From contig NC_045128.1 of the NCBI RefSeq assembly GCF_007655135.1, positions 43,475,885 to 43,539,884 on the forward strand: a stretch of 64,000 nucleotides of DNA, given 5' to 3'. Both the position numbers and the translations under genes were made by a program. Positions 11,988 through 25,050 of this stretch are shown here, piece after piece. Within the stretch, counting starts at the first letter, position 1. Each line of letters begins with the position of its first letter. The stretch is from Punica granatum. Its lineage: Eukaryota > Streptophyta > Magnoliopsida > Myrtales > Lythraceae. The notes under the pieces were generated by a model that saw nothing but the letters and a program-made list of their open reading frames with translations, had not been told where the DNA came from and made no database searches.

Positions 11988-13194
11988 ATGGCTTCTCGCT
12001 TCAGCTCCAGCATCCTCGCGGTCCTCGCTCTCACTCTTGCCCTGTGCACTCAGGGAATCCTAGGTACTTATACGCTTCATTTCGCATAGTCGTTCATTTA
12101 CACAAATCTGTTGTTCATAACATGATCAACAAAGTTTCTCCACGTACATCCTCGTATACCATTTTGATCGTCACATGTATTTTTCACACTTTTAAATTTA
12201 AAGAACTCGTGCCGACTTATGTCAGTACGATACGTTGAGCTCTGGAAGACACATTTTTTTTTTCTTTCCAGACTTTATCATGACTGGTGCGCCAAAAGAA
12301 CCATAGTAATGTCAATTAACACATTATGGGTACGTGTCGTGTAATTGAACTCTTATGATTATATGAATGCAGGGGAAATTGCCTGCGAGGACCTGGACCA
12401 GGACAAGTGCGCATTCGCTGTCTCGGCCACCAGCAAGCGGTGCGTGCTGGAGAAGCAGGTGAGGCGGAGCGGGGAGGAGGTTTACACCTGCCGTGCTTCT
12501 GAGATCAAGGCCGATGCCTACCTCAGGGACTACGTTGAGACCGACCACTGTGTCAGCGCATGCGGTGTCGACCGCAAGTCCCTCGGCATCTCATCCGATT
12601 CCCTCCTCGAGGCCCACTTCACCCAGAAGCTCTGCTCCACCCCCTGCTACGAGTACTGCCCCAACATCGTCGATCTCTACTTCAGCCTTGCCGCCGGTGA
12701 AGGTATTGTGGCAACGCCCGTTAATTTATTTGGGCTGACATTTTAATTTTGGCCCATTATTTGGGCCGATCTTGGACCCCTCTCGGCCTTTTTTGGACCT
12801 CTTAGGCTGAAAAGAAAGGTGCCAATATGGGCCGGATTGTATTGGATCTATTGATCATCGGTCCCGATTTGATCTGATCAGTTCCAACGGATGAATTTTT
12901 TGAAAAAATATTTTAGAAAAAAGGGCGAGAATTTAATTTATAAATAGCTCTTAATATACTTTTATATCTGGTTCTCTATATAAAATCGAGTAAGTTCTTT
13001 GAACTTAGCAGTCACAGAGATAACATTGGGACGTTCGTGTTGTAGGAGTGTTTCTCCCAAAACTGTGCGAGGCACAGAAGGGAGATGTGCGCAGAGGAAT
13101 GTCGGAGATCAGGAGCTCGGGAATGGTTGCCCCCGGACCAATTAAGCCAGTGAAGTTCACAGCTGCCCCAGCAGTGTCTCCTTCCTACTACTAG
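11988..13194 (+). CDS. PAR1: PAR1 family secreted protein
   Basis: Three exons, 11988-12063, 12373-12702 and 13046-13194, with GT-AG introns, give 184 aa, the usual family length. Residues 1-25 are a signal peptide: MASRF, a hydrophobic AVLALTLALC core and a small-residue cleavage region. The mature part is cysteine-rich, with the family's EIACEDLD start and CVSACGVDR, KLCSTPCYEYCPN and YFSLAAGEGVFLPKLCEAQ motifs. It ends in a proline/alanine tail. PAR1 (photoassimilate-responsive) proteins are plant-specific, probably extracellular and of unknown biochemistry; tobacco PAR1 transcripts rise with sugar accumulation and virus infection. The start is the first ATG that gives the signal peptide, 163 bases after a TATA box. 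Arabidopsis AT5G52390 is, as I recall, the syntenic relative. Confidence 0.95.
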
Positions 13195-13929
13195 GGCTTC
13201 AGCACCCTCAAACAAGAAGAATTCATAGAACCAAAACTTTTATTTCATATGTTCTACATCATAAACACTTCAAATTTAGAGACTAGTTTTCCAGTTTTTG
13301 GTCACTAGCCGGGCATGGATGCATTAAAACATTTTGTCGCGTGCATTTGATGTCACGGGCCAGAGGACCTTTACTATGTAGCTGTGAGCAAAGGGGATTT
13401 TACTCAAATAAAGCGATGCACTTGATGTGCACGTCGCCTGCTAGGCTAAACCACGACCCAAATTATATCAGTTTGTTGCTTTGTAATGAATCTTTGGAGT
13501 GAAATAAAGTGTTTGTGGTGCTAAATGAAGTCTCACTCGATAAGACTCTTTCTACTGCTTAAGTAACCCGTTTTGTTGGGAATAATCACGCCAAGATTCG
13601 TGCTAAGTTTCTCTTTTTTTGCTCGATTCGTGCTTAGTTTCTAACAGAACCTGAAGATAAAAACATCATAATATTCGAGACTCGAACTGGAACATGCATC
13701 AAAATCCAAAAAGCAAAGTCGTACACACGAAGAACAAAAGAAGAAAATCCCTAGAACATGGATGGACTGCAGGGCCTGGCACCGGCAGGGAGGCCAAGAT
13801 TAATTCCATGATCGAGATTTAAGAAGCTACCGATAGTGGTCTACCATGCCACGAAGAAAGTGATTATGAATGTCAACCGGAATTCATCCAGAATGGGAAT
13901 ACAGATTCCGGACTCCCAAACATACCGGT

Positions 13930-14030
13930 ATTTTGTTTGCTCCGCATTAGTCTTTTCAGACTGCCGTTCAATTTCAAACCTCATGCTGTTCTTTTCAGAC
14001 TGCCGTTCGAGTTCAAAGATCCCCTTCAAT
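13930..14030. repeat. two-copy tandem repeat, period 39
   Basis: CTTTTCAGACTGCCGTTC occurs at 13952 and 13991, each followed by a RTTCAAA word. It lies downstream of the convergent PAR1 and tubulin genes; no gene overlaps it. Confidence 0.8.
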
Positions 14031-14565
14031 GATTCACTCTTCAACCTTAAACAGCATGTTTTCGATTTTGCTGCATCCTTATCTTATCCGAACTCCAACA
14101 AAACAAAAGCATCGTACCTATATTTTCAAACTCTAATCTCCCTTGATTCCAATTCCCTTTCAATTCTGTTACCCTTGATTATTATCTGTGAACCAATCGC
14201 CCCGTAAGAGAGAACATTCAGTGTTTTTCGGAGTTCGTTCCATAAGCATTGATACAGAATATAACATGCACTATTCAGTGTCAATCAACGGACTTAAGAA
14301 AACAATAATAATAGTAATAGCAACATGAACTTCCAATCCAACAATATCGAATCCATTCACTACTGATGTATTAAGCAAACATGGTAAAATCAGCAGTCTA
14401 AGACTAACAAGGATGCCTCAAGCAAAACATAGCGACAGGTCAAGAATGCAGCGCAAGTAAGGTGCATTGCAACCCCCCAAACGAGGCATTCAGGAACACG
14501 AAAACAAAACTCCATACATGAATTGCAGCAGACATAAACTAGGGCAAGGACCAAACACAAACACA

Positions 14566-16742
14566 TCAAACTTCCTCCTCAACTTCCTCATCCTCATATT
14601 CATATCCCTCCTCATCTGCTGTAGCATCTTGGTACTGCTGGTACTCCGAGACAAGATCATTCATGTTGCTTTCAGCTTCAGTGAACTCCATCTCATCCAT
14701 TCCCTCCCCAGTGTACCAATGCAAGAAAGCCTTTCTCCGGAACATAGCTGTGAATTGCTCACTCACCCTTCTGAACATTTCCTGAATAGAGGTTGAGTTT
14801 CCAATGAAGGTCGAGGCCATCTTAAGGCCAGTGGGAGGAATGTCACAGACAGTAGACTTAACATTGTTGGGGATCCACTCAACAAAGTAGGACGAATTCT
14901 TGTTTTGGACATTGATCATTTGCTCATCAACTTCCTTTGTGCTCATCTTCCCGCGGAACATAGCTGAAGCAGTAAGGTACCGGCCATGGCGAGGATCAGC
15001 AGCACACATCATGTTCTTTGCATCCCACATCTGCTGGGTGAGCTCAGGGACAGTGAGGGCTCGGTACTGCTGGGATCCACGGGATGTGAGAGGGGCAAAA
15101 CCCACCATGAAGAAGTGGAGACGAGGGAAGGGGATGAGATTCACAGCAAGCTTCCGGAGGTCTGAGTTGAGCTGGCCCGGGAACCGAAGGCAGCACGTGA
15201 CTCCGCTCATGGTGGCAGAGATGAGGTGGTTCAGATCTCCAACTGCACAATGTAAACATTTTTGAAGCATCAGTGAAATCAGCTCACAAGCAGTTGATCA
15301 AACTAAAGCAGATGATTCCTCGTATATATATTTATATATTTTCCGAAAATTTGATAATACTAATAAATATGAGAATCGACAAGCTTACGGCATGTCAGAT
15401 CAGATGATTTGAGCAGTTAAACTGAGACAGTAGGAACATTTGGTAACAAGCTCGTGTGTGAGGTCATTGACTTCCGAGAATACTAAGGCATCACAGATCC
15501 AGGCATGCGCTGTGGGACACAGCCAACTAGGATAACATTGATCACTATAAGACTGGGGTCTCCCAGAATTTTTTTTTTTCCTTTTAAAAATTTCATGGTC
15601 TTTGGCAACTGAATAGATGCAGAACATGATATGATAATTCAGATTTGCACAAGATCTATCTATTTAACATGGAGATCAAATTGAGCTCAAGCATGTCTCA
15701 GCATGAAACCCAAGTGTAGCATTCACAACTACTTTAACATGGAGATCAGATTGAAAAATAACTGTTCAGCACCTCATAAGCTGTATCAATGAAATTTAAA
15801 CTTACAGCTGGGGGTAGTGAGCTTCAGAGTGCGGAAGCAAATGTCATAGAGAGCTTCATTGTCGAGCACCATGCACTCATCTGCATTCTCAACGAGCTGA
15901 TGAACAGAGAGAGTGGCATTATAGGGCTCAACAACTGTGTCAGACACCTTAGGAGATGGGAACACAGAGAAGGTAAGCATCATTCTGTCAGGGTACTCCT
16001 CCCGGATTTTCGAGATGAGAAGAGTTCCCATGCCCGACCCTGTTCCTCCGCCCAGCGAGTGGCATACCTGAAACCCTGCCATTGATACAAGTTCGTTCAG
16101 ATATACTGATGATGGAAAACATTAGGGGCAAGATCTCTACTGAAAGCACTCCAATCTGTTTCGTTCTCATTCTCAAGCTCAGAGATACTTTTGAAGCAAA
16201 ATTTCAGAGAGATGCTTACGAAAAGCTCTGTAATCGCAACTATCAGAACATTGACTACCAACTCATAAACCCTAACCAGAACAGACAATACTGTTTACGC
16301 TTAAACAAGCTTGCCAATGGAGATTTGAAGAGAAATTAGAAACCAAACCTTGCAAGCAATCGCAGTTCTCTGCCTCCTTTCTAACTACATCGAGGACCGA
16401 GTCGATCAACTCAGCTCCCTCAGTATAGTGTCCCTTGGCCCAGTTGTTCCCCGCGCCGGACTGGCCGAAGACGAAGTTGTCTGGCCTGAAGATCTGGCCG
16501 TAGGGGCCGGATCTGACGCTGTCCATGGTGCCAGGCTCCAGATCCATGAGGACGGCGCGAGGGACGAAGCGCCCGCAGCTTGCCTCGTTGTAGTAGACGT
16601 TGACTCGCTCGAGCTGGAGGTCATTGTCGCCGCAGTACCTTCCGGTGGAATCGATGCCGTGCTCGGCGCAGACGACCTCCCAGAACTTAGCTCCGATCTG
16701 GTTCCCGCATTGGCCGCCCTGGATGTGGAGGATTTCACGCAT
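14566..16742 (-). CDS. TUB: beta-tubulin
   Basis: Exons on the minus strand are 16349-16742, 15806-16075 (exactly 270 nt, as in other plant beta-tubulins) and 14566-15242. Together they encode 446 aa, full length for the family. Beta-tubulin binds exchangeable GTP and pairs with alpha-tubulin to build microtubules. Visible motifs are the N-terminal MREI (the nascent-chain autoregulation signal known in animals), [10 protein letters not shown], the tubulin signature GGGTGSG at 140-146, [15 protein letters not shown], and a glutamate-rich C-terminal tail after about residue 425 ending EEEV. Intron phases (1, 1) agree across the three exons. No break is seen. The gene converges on PAR1. As I recall the Arabidopsis block it is not next to these neighbours there, so it may be an insertion. 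Confidence 0.98.
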
Positions 16743-16855
16743 TTTGAGGTCACTGAGTTAAACCGAGTGGAGACTGGAGAGACGAGGGTTTCTTGAATGA
16801 ACTGCGGAGAGGTGGGTGAAGTGAGGATGAAGAAATAAGGACAGAGACTGAGAGG

Positions 16856-16864
16856 TTTATATAG
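16856..16864 (-). promoter_or_regulatory. TATA box of the beta-tubulin gene
   Basis: CTATATAAA on the minus strand stands about 115 bases before the tubulin start codon. The intervening leader is G/A-rich on the plus strand. Confidence 0.7.
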
Positions 16865-17189
16865 CAGGAAGGTGACGGAGGGCTAACGGTCGTTTGGGAG
16901 AAGGTCGGGGAGGGCGACCGGGATAGGTAACGCCGTTCAGTTTAAGTGGGAATTTCGAAATTTGAAAAGATTTTGACAGGGAAAAGCAACCCCTGGCCCT
17001 TGTTGGTGCGGAAAATGTGAGTCCCCGATGGCTGCGATTACACGCGAGTTTCGGGCAGTGAACAAGACGCGCCGTGCTTTTATATTCCATTTTACTTACT
17101 TTTTTTTTCCTTCTTTCCTTTCTTGAAAATTTGAAATTCCCTGTTTTTTTCTTTATTACCGCTCCTCCCAAATAAGCACTAACCATAGA

Positions 17190-17699
17190 TTTGGAATTTG
17201 ATTAGAAACTGTGTCTTGAACCCGAAAAAAAAAAAAAAAGACACCACGTCCTCTTTATCGAGTCAGTTTCAATAATTCTACTCATCTCTTCAAAGATTGT
17301 ATTTCTTATCATGTTAGTTCAAGGGGATTTCCTCGGAACAAACCTTCAATATTATTTTAAACACTTTTAAGGAGTTGATTATTTTTTTTTTTTCCTTATC
17401 ATTTTCTCTATATAGAATAGTGCTATCATTTTATATCAACTGTAGAATCTAAGGTTATATCCAGCCGGCATGATGGCCTCATCTCTCATTGCCCCGCGAC
17501 AATGAGAGAGACAGCTGCGAGCATTTTTCTCCATTGAATGAGAGGAGACGCGCGCCAACTGGCGAGTTGCATCTCTTTGCAGAGGTGCTCAAGCCTCTGC
17601 ATACGGACGCACTTAGCGCCAATAGTAGGCTGCCATGCGGCAGCCCGAGCCCATGTGGTAGCTGCTTTCCTTTTTATTTATTTTTAACATTTGTTGCCC

Positions 17700-17735
<36 letters not shown>

Positions 17736-18640
17736 TCTCATCCTCTATTTCTCTTCACGATGTCGCCATTCAATTTCCCGCATAAAATGAAACAATTCAT
17801 CTGTCTCAAACATCCAAAAACCACGGTAAAATCAAAGCTCGGGGCGATTGGCATCAATTTCATCGAGCTTCAAATTGGAAAAACCTCTACTTCTCTTTTC
17901 TTCGCTCTCTTTCTCTCTCTCCCCTTCCGTTCTCTTTGATCCGAGTTCTGGGTTTCTAGATTCGACCTGAGTTCTAAGTTCTAGGATTTGATATGAGTTT
18001 AGGGGATATATACAGCCTTGGGTTCGTGCTTGATTTGGGTCTGATTTGATTGGGGTTTCATGGTTGGCGGGTTTGGCGAGACAGTTGACGGCCACGGAGA
18101 GCTCATAGAAGCCGAGGTTTGTTAAGGTTGGCTCGAGACCATAAGGTTTACAGCAATGGATGAGGAGTGGAGATGGAACGATGGAGGAGGATGGGAAATT
18201 AATTAATTTTAATTGATATATATTAATTATATATAATATTACTTAAATCCATTTTAATTAAAATAATTATGTGTGGGCCCCCGATCAAAGACACTAAAAT
18301 TAGAGACCTATTAGAGTATGTCTCTCTCTCTTTTTGGAGTTTGTCTCCATCTGATGTGACGATTATGTGGCAAAGCGGGGCCCAATTCAGAGACTCAAAA
18401 TCAAGAGACCCATTAGAGATGGTCTAAGAAGTGAAATCTATTTTCTTGAAAAGCGTCTAACCTCACGGACACAAATATAAAGCATCTTAAGAAATTACGA
18501 CTACGAGATCACATCTGACCTGGAAACAACTCGGAAGAGGTGGAATCAATGTCTGGAACTTCAAGAAATGCCTCTCTTGGTTAGAACCTTGAGTCTAACC
18601 TGTACATCATCAACATAGATAGTCTCAGTAGCTCATGCCT
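17190..18640. other. intergenic region with (TC)n run
   Basis: No supported gene. A TC microsatellite lies at 17703-17732. The part at 18240-18430 has GGGCCC, AGAGACC and ATTAGAGATGGTCT words of the kind seen in short plant MITEs, but I cannot find a matching second terminus, so I do not call an element. Confidence 0.4.
17703..17732. repeat. (TC)15 microsatellite
   Basis: Uninterrupted TC dinucleotides. Confidence 0.9.
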
Positions 18641-19015
18641 TGTTGTTATGCAGCAAGCAGATCGCCCTGTCGCCTTTTCTTGTTCCAATTAGCTTTAATG
18701 CCACTACAGGCTGAGGCTCACGCAGTCTACGTAGCGCTATCGATAGCCTTGGATTGAGATTGGAAGAAGATTTTGGCTCAAATGTGATGCTTTACTGCTC
18801 ATTGATGTTATTCTTCACCCCCACCATTCACCTTGGGATATTAGGAGCTTTATTTCGTTAGTAGACCATTTAGTTCCTTTTCGGTTTGGAAATATAATTG
18901 GGTGCCTCGGTCGGATAACTCTCATGCCATGACTTGGGTCATTTTGACTTCTTGTCCAATTTTCATTCTCTCTATTTGTTTGAAGGATATCCGAATCTTG
19001 ACTTAGTTCATATTT
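18640..19015 (+). pseudogene. remnant of a LINE-type RNase H domain
   Basis: Conceptual translation across several stops and shifts gives LQAEAHAVYVALSIA followed by DWKKI, and further on NWVPRSDNSHA. These match two conserved parts of the RNase H-like (RVT_3) domain carried by plant LINEs and by many stand-alone fragments: the A-E-A helix with the catalytic glutamate, and the W-P-R-x-x-N-x-x-A-H segment. The frame is broken by at least two stops, so it is dead. No reverse transcriptase part is seen beside it. Confidence 0.5.
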
Positions 19016-20400
19016 CGTAGTAGTAATTTTTAATTATAAAAAGATAGATTGAAATTGGAATAATCATGAGTAGGCAATGAAAATAATTTCCTTTAATTAA
19101 GATCAATTAATAAAAATACAATCTCCAATGTCGTCCCACTAAACCAAATTTAGCAGCTGGCCCACTTGATGTAAGAATCTGCAATTTGTGTGTGTGTGTT
19201 TGTTTTTTTCTTTTTATGTGCTTAGGTATATGATATGATGATTGATAAATGGAACTTGGATTATGGTCAGCGAAATTCTTAGGATCAGTTAACTGAAAAA
19301 TCAGTCGTACGAAAAGTTTTCGTAGTTGAAGAATAACAGTTTAGACGAGGAGGATAATATTTCATACAAAATAATCAACCGATTGATTTGCACATGCAGT
19401 CGACTGATTATTTTATACGATTTTTTTTTTGTACAAAATGTTATCATTCAAGTATGAATACTTTTTCAATTTTCAGCCAACTGGTGTGAAGAATTACCAT
19501 TATTTTATGCTCAACTTCATGCGCATTGCACAGTTGGTGTTGGGGCTGGGGGCCAGGGCCCAATCATGGACGACTGAGAAGAGGACAGGGCCCATTATAT
19601 TATAAACAAATAAATAAATAAAATAGAAGAGTAAATTGAATTGAGTCAATCTCTGTGAGTCGTCTTCTCTCCTGTTAACTGCTGCTCAATCCTAAAAGCG
19701 GACCCATTGAGGACAGGGAAAGGAAAGGAAACCTTAACAAGAAGGCAAAGACCCAACCCCCCCTTCACTCTCTCTTTTCTTTATAGCCGAACAACAACAG
19801 CAGATCCATCCTTTCTGACAAAGCAAAAGCAAAGCAAAGCAGCGGGGAACGCAGATCTCCAATGTCTTGTTCGTGGGCCCACCCACCCACCATATATGAT
19901 CATCATATTTCACTGTACTTGCCACGGAAAAAAATAAAAAACTTGAAAAAGGTTTATTCACTTTCCATAGAGCTCAGCTAATGCTCTTTGGTATGATAAC
20001 GACGTTATAATTTGGACTCTCAACTCTTATCGATAAGAAAGCAATAGACGATAGCTGAGAGGCCATGGATGCACAAGGAGGTCGTTTTGTCGTCCCGCGT
20101 CCGCTGATTGACAATGTACTCTACCTTGTTTGAGGAACTAATCGCGCATTGGAAATCAGCATGTGAAATATGTCAAAATCAAAGAGAATGTTAGATTGTC
20201 CTATATGGATTTTGCATAAAATTAGGTGGCCCACCAACCGTACCATTCGCTCGCATTGCATCATACGATTGATTTACATGCATAAAGTATCTCCTGGGCC
20301 TCCCTAGATTCTTGTGTTTTGGGCCTATTCCACAATGGGCCGATCTCCGCTCAAAGCAGCTCCAGCGGGCCCAAATATTTCTCAAAAGTTCATCTTCTTT
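19016..20400. other. intergenic region, no supported gene
   Basis: AT-rich DNA with short homopolymers. Small open frames near 19.7-19.9 kb on both strands have no recognisable domain. The last few hundred bases are probably the promoter and leader of the CCHC zinc-finger gene, which has no clear TATA box. Confidence 0.4.
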
Positions 20401-20581
20401 GGGTCAATCGAATCGAACGTTGTTCTTCCCTTCTGCTTCGCGGTTGACGTCAGTGCTTTCCCCGCCTGAACCCTAGAACTAGTGAACCTCCGGTCGTCCT
20501 GTTGCCTCTGTTTCAGAGCTCAGGAGCTGTTCCTTCGTTCCTCAGTTGAACTGACTTTAATCATTAGCAGCTAGGAAAACG

Positions 20582-22353
20582 ATGGTGAGCCAGCGGCAAA
20601 GATTGGCTCGCAAGCGGTACAAAGAAGCGCATCCCGAGCTGTTCCCCGAACCGGAGCCGACCCCTCCTGAAGACCCCGACAAGAATAACAAGAAGAAGAA
20701 GAAGAAGAGTCTCAAGTTCAAACGCAAGAATTCAGGCTCGGGAGTCCCGAATGGACACGCCAGGCAATCCTTCAAGAAACACCCGCTTCGTCTTCCCGGC
20801 ATGAAGCCCGGGGAGGGCTGCTTTATCTGCAAAGGAACCGACCATATCGCAAAGCTCTGCCCTCAAAAATCCCAGTGGGAGAAGAACAAGGTCCCTGATT
20901 CATTACCCAACCGCCCAATTTTGTTTTATTCCTGGAGATATGATTGTCAAAAGGACAAGCCTTCGCACTCCATTTAATTCTGGATGAGTTAATTTCGTTT
21001 TTGGGCTTTAACGGTGATGTTGTCCTATGCTGTTGTGGTTGGCAGATATGTTTGTTCTGTCGCCAGCGAGGGCATAGCCTCAAGCATTGCCCCAACAAGA
21101 ACGATGACTCGGTGGATGTGAAGCTCTGTTACAACTGTGGGGAGACGGGGCATTCTCTTGCAAATTGTTCCCAGCCTATTCAAGATGGCAATTCCCTCGC
21201 TAATTCTTAATTCATTTGCTTGCTGTTGTTTGCCTTTCCTTTATCATATATCTGCAATATTGAATTCAACCTTATTTGCATCAGATAATTAGCACGTGGG
21301 AAGTTGGCAGTAATCTGTTAGACGAGTTGCTTTTTTCATCAATGACATACTGAGTCCTGACCTTAAAGAATATATGAAAGCTACATCAAAAGTTCAACCC
21401 TGATTTCACTTTGCAGGAGGGACGAAGTTTGCAAGCTGCTTTATTTGCAAAGATCGCGGGCACTTGAGTAAAAACTGCCCTCAAAATACTCGCGGTATTT
21501 ATCCAAAGGTACACCAATTTATGTATTCGAGTATTTTATTTATGATCAGAAATGAATAAACTCCTTAAGGAAGGGAAATATATGTAGAATAACGATGCTG
21601 CATCATTTCATTATAGGTTTTGTCAACGTATTTTGAAACCTTTTCTTGCGAATATGATGTTCCTTAGTTCGTCTCTCCTGTAGGGTGGTTGCTGTAAAGT
21701 ATGTGGTGGAGTGACACACTTGGCGAAAGATTGCTCTGAAAAGGGCAAGAGAGGTTCTTCTGCGGCTTATGGAAACAGTAATCGATGTAAGTCTGCCTGG
21801 CAACCTAAATGACTTTCTCGCTCTTTTTTTTTTTTTTTTTGGATGAGTGATTTTCTCACATTGATTTTTCAAAGAACTGGCATATGCCCTATTATAGAAT
21901 GTTATTGTCACCATCTGCACATGTTGTAGGCTTGAAATTGGAGATTATGATTTATTTTGAGTATGCTAGACCGATAGAATAGATGTGATAATTGCTAGGG
22001 TACTATGGATGACTGAAGAAGAAGGGTTTATCATAGCCAGTATTTTCACCCTGCTAGAAAGGATCAGCACGAGTTATAAAATGTTTGATAGTTTCCTCTT
22101 TTTCCTCCAGTTTCACCAGTTTTAAGTATGATTCTATATCTCCTTTCTTGCAGTTGCAGATGAGGATAGGCCTAGACCTCAGGTGACCCGATTCATCAGC
22201 GGGGATGATCTAGAAGATGACTTTCTGATGGATGTAGCATCTACTGATAAGAAACGGAAAGATTCTGCTTCTGTAGCCGATCCTTCTTCCCAGAAAGATG
22301 GTGAAGTAAAACCAAAGAAAAGGGGTCCCAAAGTCATTAATTTTGTGGGATGA
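20582..22353 (+). CDS. CCHC zinc-knuckle protein, ZCCHC9-like
   Basis: Five exons (20582-20890, 21046-21187, 21417-21508, 21684-21786, 22154-22353) encode 281 aa. Residues 31-50 are a lysine-rich, nuclear-localisation-like stretch. Five C-x2-C-x4-H-x4-C zinc knuckles follow, at 80-93, 105-118, 131-144, 158-171 and 185-198. The tail is acidic then basic (DDLEDDF, KPKKRGPKVINFVG). Such knuckles bind single-stranded RNA; ZCCHC9-type proteins are nucleolar and linked to rRNA processing, so an RNA-binding role is inferred. Intron 2 begins with GC rather than GT at 21188-21189. That site is required to keep knuckles 3 and 4 in frame and no GT lies near it. The Arabidopsis syntenic relative is, as I recall, AT5G52380. 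Its VND6-like name in databases appears to be a misannotation. Confidence 0.92.
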
Positions 22354-23062
22354 CAATGACGATATATGTAGTTTTGGATTAGCTAGAGAAATTTTCCCGA
22401 GCAATGATTCGTTGATACTGAGCCCGCGACTTATACAGGATCCATGGATGGTCAAAAGTTGGCCAAGATGTTTCCAATTAATTGGAAGAGCGATTTTTCG
22501 AGTAACAGATTATTCTCATATGTTCAGTTTTCGGGTCTGAAATATCGATTCGTAGCCCTGACTTTACCTGAATTGCTCGGTCTCACCATCCCTAGCTTTC
22601 CTTTGGTATATCTCTAAGCTGTAGTCCAGTAATATATTTCTGCAAGTCTCTTGAGTGAAATGAAATGTTCTGTTCGGGATAGTGGCAGTTCTGTAATATA
22701 TTTGATATGCTGAATGTCTCTAGAGAAATTAAAAACATTTGGCAGATGAAAGTTGAGACATTGCAGTTGCCAGTCGGTAATATCTCGATTCATTTCGTCT
22801 AATATTGAAGCGGACTCGGTTGATGATAGACAATTTGGGCAGTGCGGAGAAATAAAGAGAGGGAAGTCTATCTATAGAAAGAATTCAGGAACAGGCAGTT
22901 ACTGGTTTTCCTGAATTGTCTCAAAGTCCCACCGGTTTTCGCTCAACCCCCAGGAATTAAGGATCTCTTCCTCTTCTACTACACTTTCATTCCTCTTCCC
23001 TTTCTTTTGGCTTTTCTCTTCCTCTGTCTCTCCATAGCTTCTGTCTCTCCTTGCAGACCAAA

Positions 23063-23929
23063 ATGGTACGTTGCTCTCTCGTATTTCCATACTTTCTTTG
23101 ATTTCTATTCTTACTTTCTTAGGCTTGAATTTGTTATCACTTATGTTCTATGTCGTATCGTTCGCCTTTACTAGAAAGCATCTGATGTCGAGTTTCTCTC
23201 GTGGGAAAATGGAAAGGCATGAATTCGCCAAGAAATAGAATACGATTTGTCAGTCCATTATCTATCCCGTAGAATGTTAAGAATATATTGCTTCGTTATC
23301 AGTGTTTCAGCCCACTGGATCTGGCGAATATGTCCTAGATATATAGATACGTTATTCTTTTTTCCTTTTTTTAGGCGAACGCGGCATCGGGAATGGCTGT
23401 GGATGATGAGTGTAAGCTGAAATTCTATGAGTTGAAAGCTAAGAGGAACCATCGGTTCATTATCTTCAAGATTGAGGGCCAGAAAGTCGTTGTGGAAAAG
23501 GTAGGAAGCCCTGAAGAGACATATGATGATTTTGCCAACTCCTTGCCCGCTGATGAGTGTCGCTACTGCGTGTTCGATTTCGACTTCATAACCGATGAGA
23601 ACTGCCAGAAGAGCAAGATCTTCTTCATTGCCTGGTAATATAAGGATCAGTAATGCAGCAATATCCATCATTTGCATCTTGATACACACTATTGCAATTT
23701 GCAAGTAATGCATCGTTCATCAATCAGCTCAACCTTTTCTGTATCTTTTTTTACTTTTTTTGGGGAAAAAAAAAATAGGTCGCCTGATACATCGAAGGTG
23801 AGAAGTAAGATGGTGTATGCGAGTTCTAAAGATAGGTTCAAGAGGGAACTCGAGGGGATCCAAGTGGAGTTGCAAGCTACGGATCCAAGCGAGATGAGCC
23901 TTGATATCATAAAAGGGCGAGCGCTGTAG
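23063..23929 (+). CDS. ADF: actin-depolymerizing factor (ADF/cofilin)
   Basis: Exon 1 contributes only the ATG (23063-23065). Exon 2 is 23375-23634 and exon 3 is 23779-23929, giving 137 aa. An intron directly after the start codon is a known hallmark of plant ADF genes. The protein starts [18 protein letters not shown], with the conserved Ser6 whose phosphorylation inactivates plant ADFs. It contains the single ADF-H fold: YCVFDFDF, then the actin-binding long helix with [25 protein letters not shown] and [17 protein letters not shown]. It severs and depolymerises ADP-actin filaments in the cytoplasm. The sequence fits the class that includes ADF1-4 and ADF7/10; the syntenic Arabidopsis gene is, as I recall, ADF10 (AT5G52360). 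The long first intron often carries expression signals in this family. Confidence 0.96.
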
Positions 23930-24309
23930 GAGCGCCTCAGCTGATATTCATTATTGTCTCTCCCATCCCGATTACGGCGGCTGGCTTCCAATTGATATAT
24001 ACATGTTTTATGTTGTCTGACGTCTGAACCACTCGATTTTGTCTACTCAGAACGTTCATCGTACTGCTCATTATTTCAAACATATGCTAGACTTCAATGT
24101 ATCGATTTCGATTTATACTGTAACTATGTTATATTAATTAACACGTCCTGTCAACACCACCATTTGATCCTACATATGATTATCGTTTTTTGAAATTGAT
24201 TTACTGTGTGGATAGGAATTTCCGTGCAATTCCAGAAATGACGACATATAGAAGCCCTCATGATGAGTTATTGACTTGACTTGTAGACCAATGCACTCGT
24301 TGATGCTTT

Positions 24310-25050
24310 AACTTCTAGACCAAGCCAAGGAATTGAAGTTACTAATGTCCGCTCTTCAGTTGCAGCAACAAGATAGTATTTTTTGGACTGAATCTAAATC
24401 TGGACAGTTTACTTCTACCTCAGCTCGGGAGCAACTTCGAACAAAAAAGCAAAGGTTCAATGGAGTAAAGCAATATGGTTCCGTGGAACATTCCAATAGG
24501 TTCTTTTATTTGTTGGCTCGCTTTGAAAGATAGGCTTTGCTACAAAAGAGAGACTGCTGGGATGGGGGCTTACAGCAGTGACTCCAGAATGCGAATTTTA
24601 TAATTTGGAACTTGAATCTCGGGACCATATATTTCTTATCTGCCCAGTTACTCAAGCTCTTTGGAATAATGTTCTAAGCAAGTTTTGTGTTCATAAACAT
24701 GTTAAGAATTAGACATTTGAAGTGAAGTGGATTCATCACTTTAAAGGTTGGATTGTGTTGCGTTTTTGTTGAACATGTTATGTTTATCAAATATGGCGGG
24801 AAGGAATGCTTGTGTTTTTCAACGAAAATGCAGCACTATTTCCTCAATTTTGCAACAGATTACGTCTTGTACATATTAGAATTCGATCTATTCCGAATTT
24901 AAAGTCTAAGCTTGGATTCTCTTTAGCCGCTAGGAGTTTCAAATTTTGATCTTGATGTAAATAGTTTTCTTTAATTGTTGTCTTTGAATAAGTGTACTAT
25001 ATACATTCTCTCATTGGTTAATAGAATTCATCACTTAACCAAAAAAAAAA
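24310..25050 (+). mobile_element. 5'-truncated LINE retrotransposon tail
   Basis: Broken frames read FWTESKSGQFTSTSAREQ and, further on, FYNLELESRDHIFLICP with QALWNNVL. These match the zinc-binding (zf-RVT) domain downstream of reverse transcriptase in plant LINEs. It ends in an A run at 25039-25050, on the plus strand. There are several stops, so it is inactive. Its poly-A abuts the first codon of the receptor-like-protein remnant. Confidence 0.75.

Noticed and set aside
16350..16796. 148-codon frame antisense to beta-tubulin exon 1
   Set aside because: Shadow of the well-supported tubulin coding strand.
23258..23713. 151-codon frame antisense to ADF exon 2
   Set aside because: Shadow frame that crosses ADF intron and exon boundaries.
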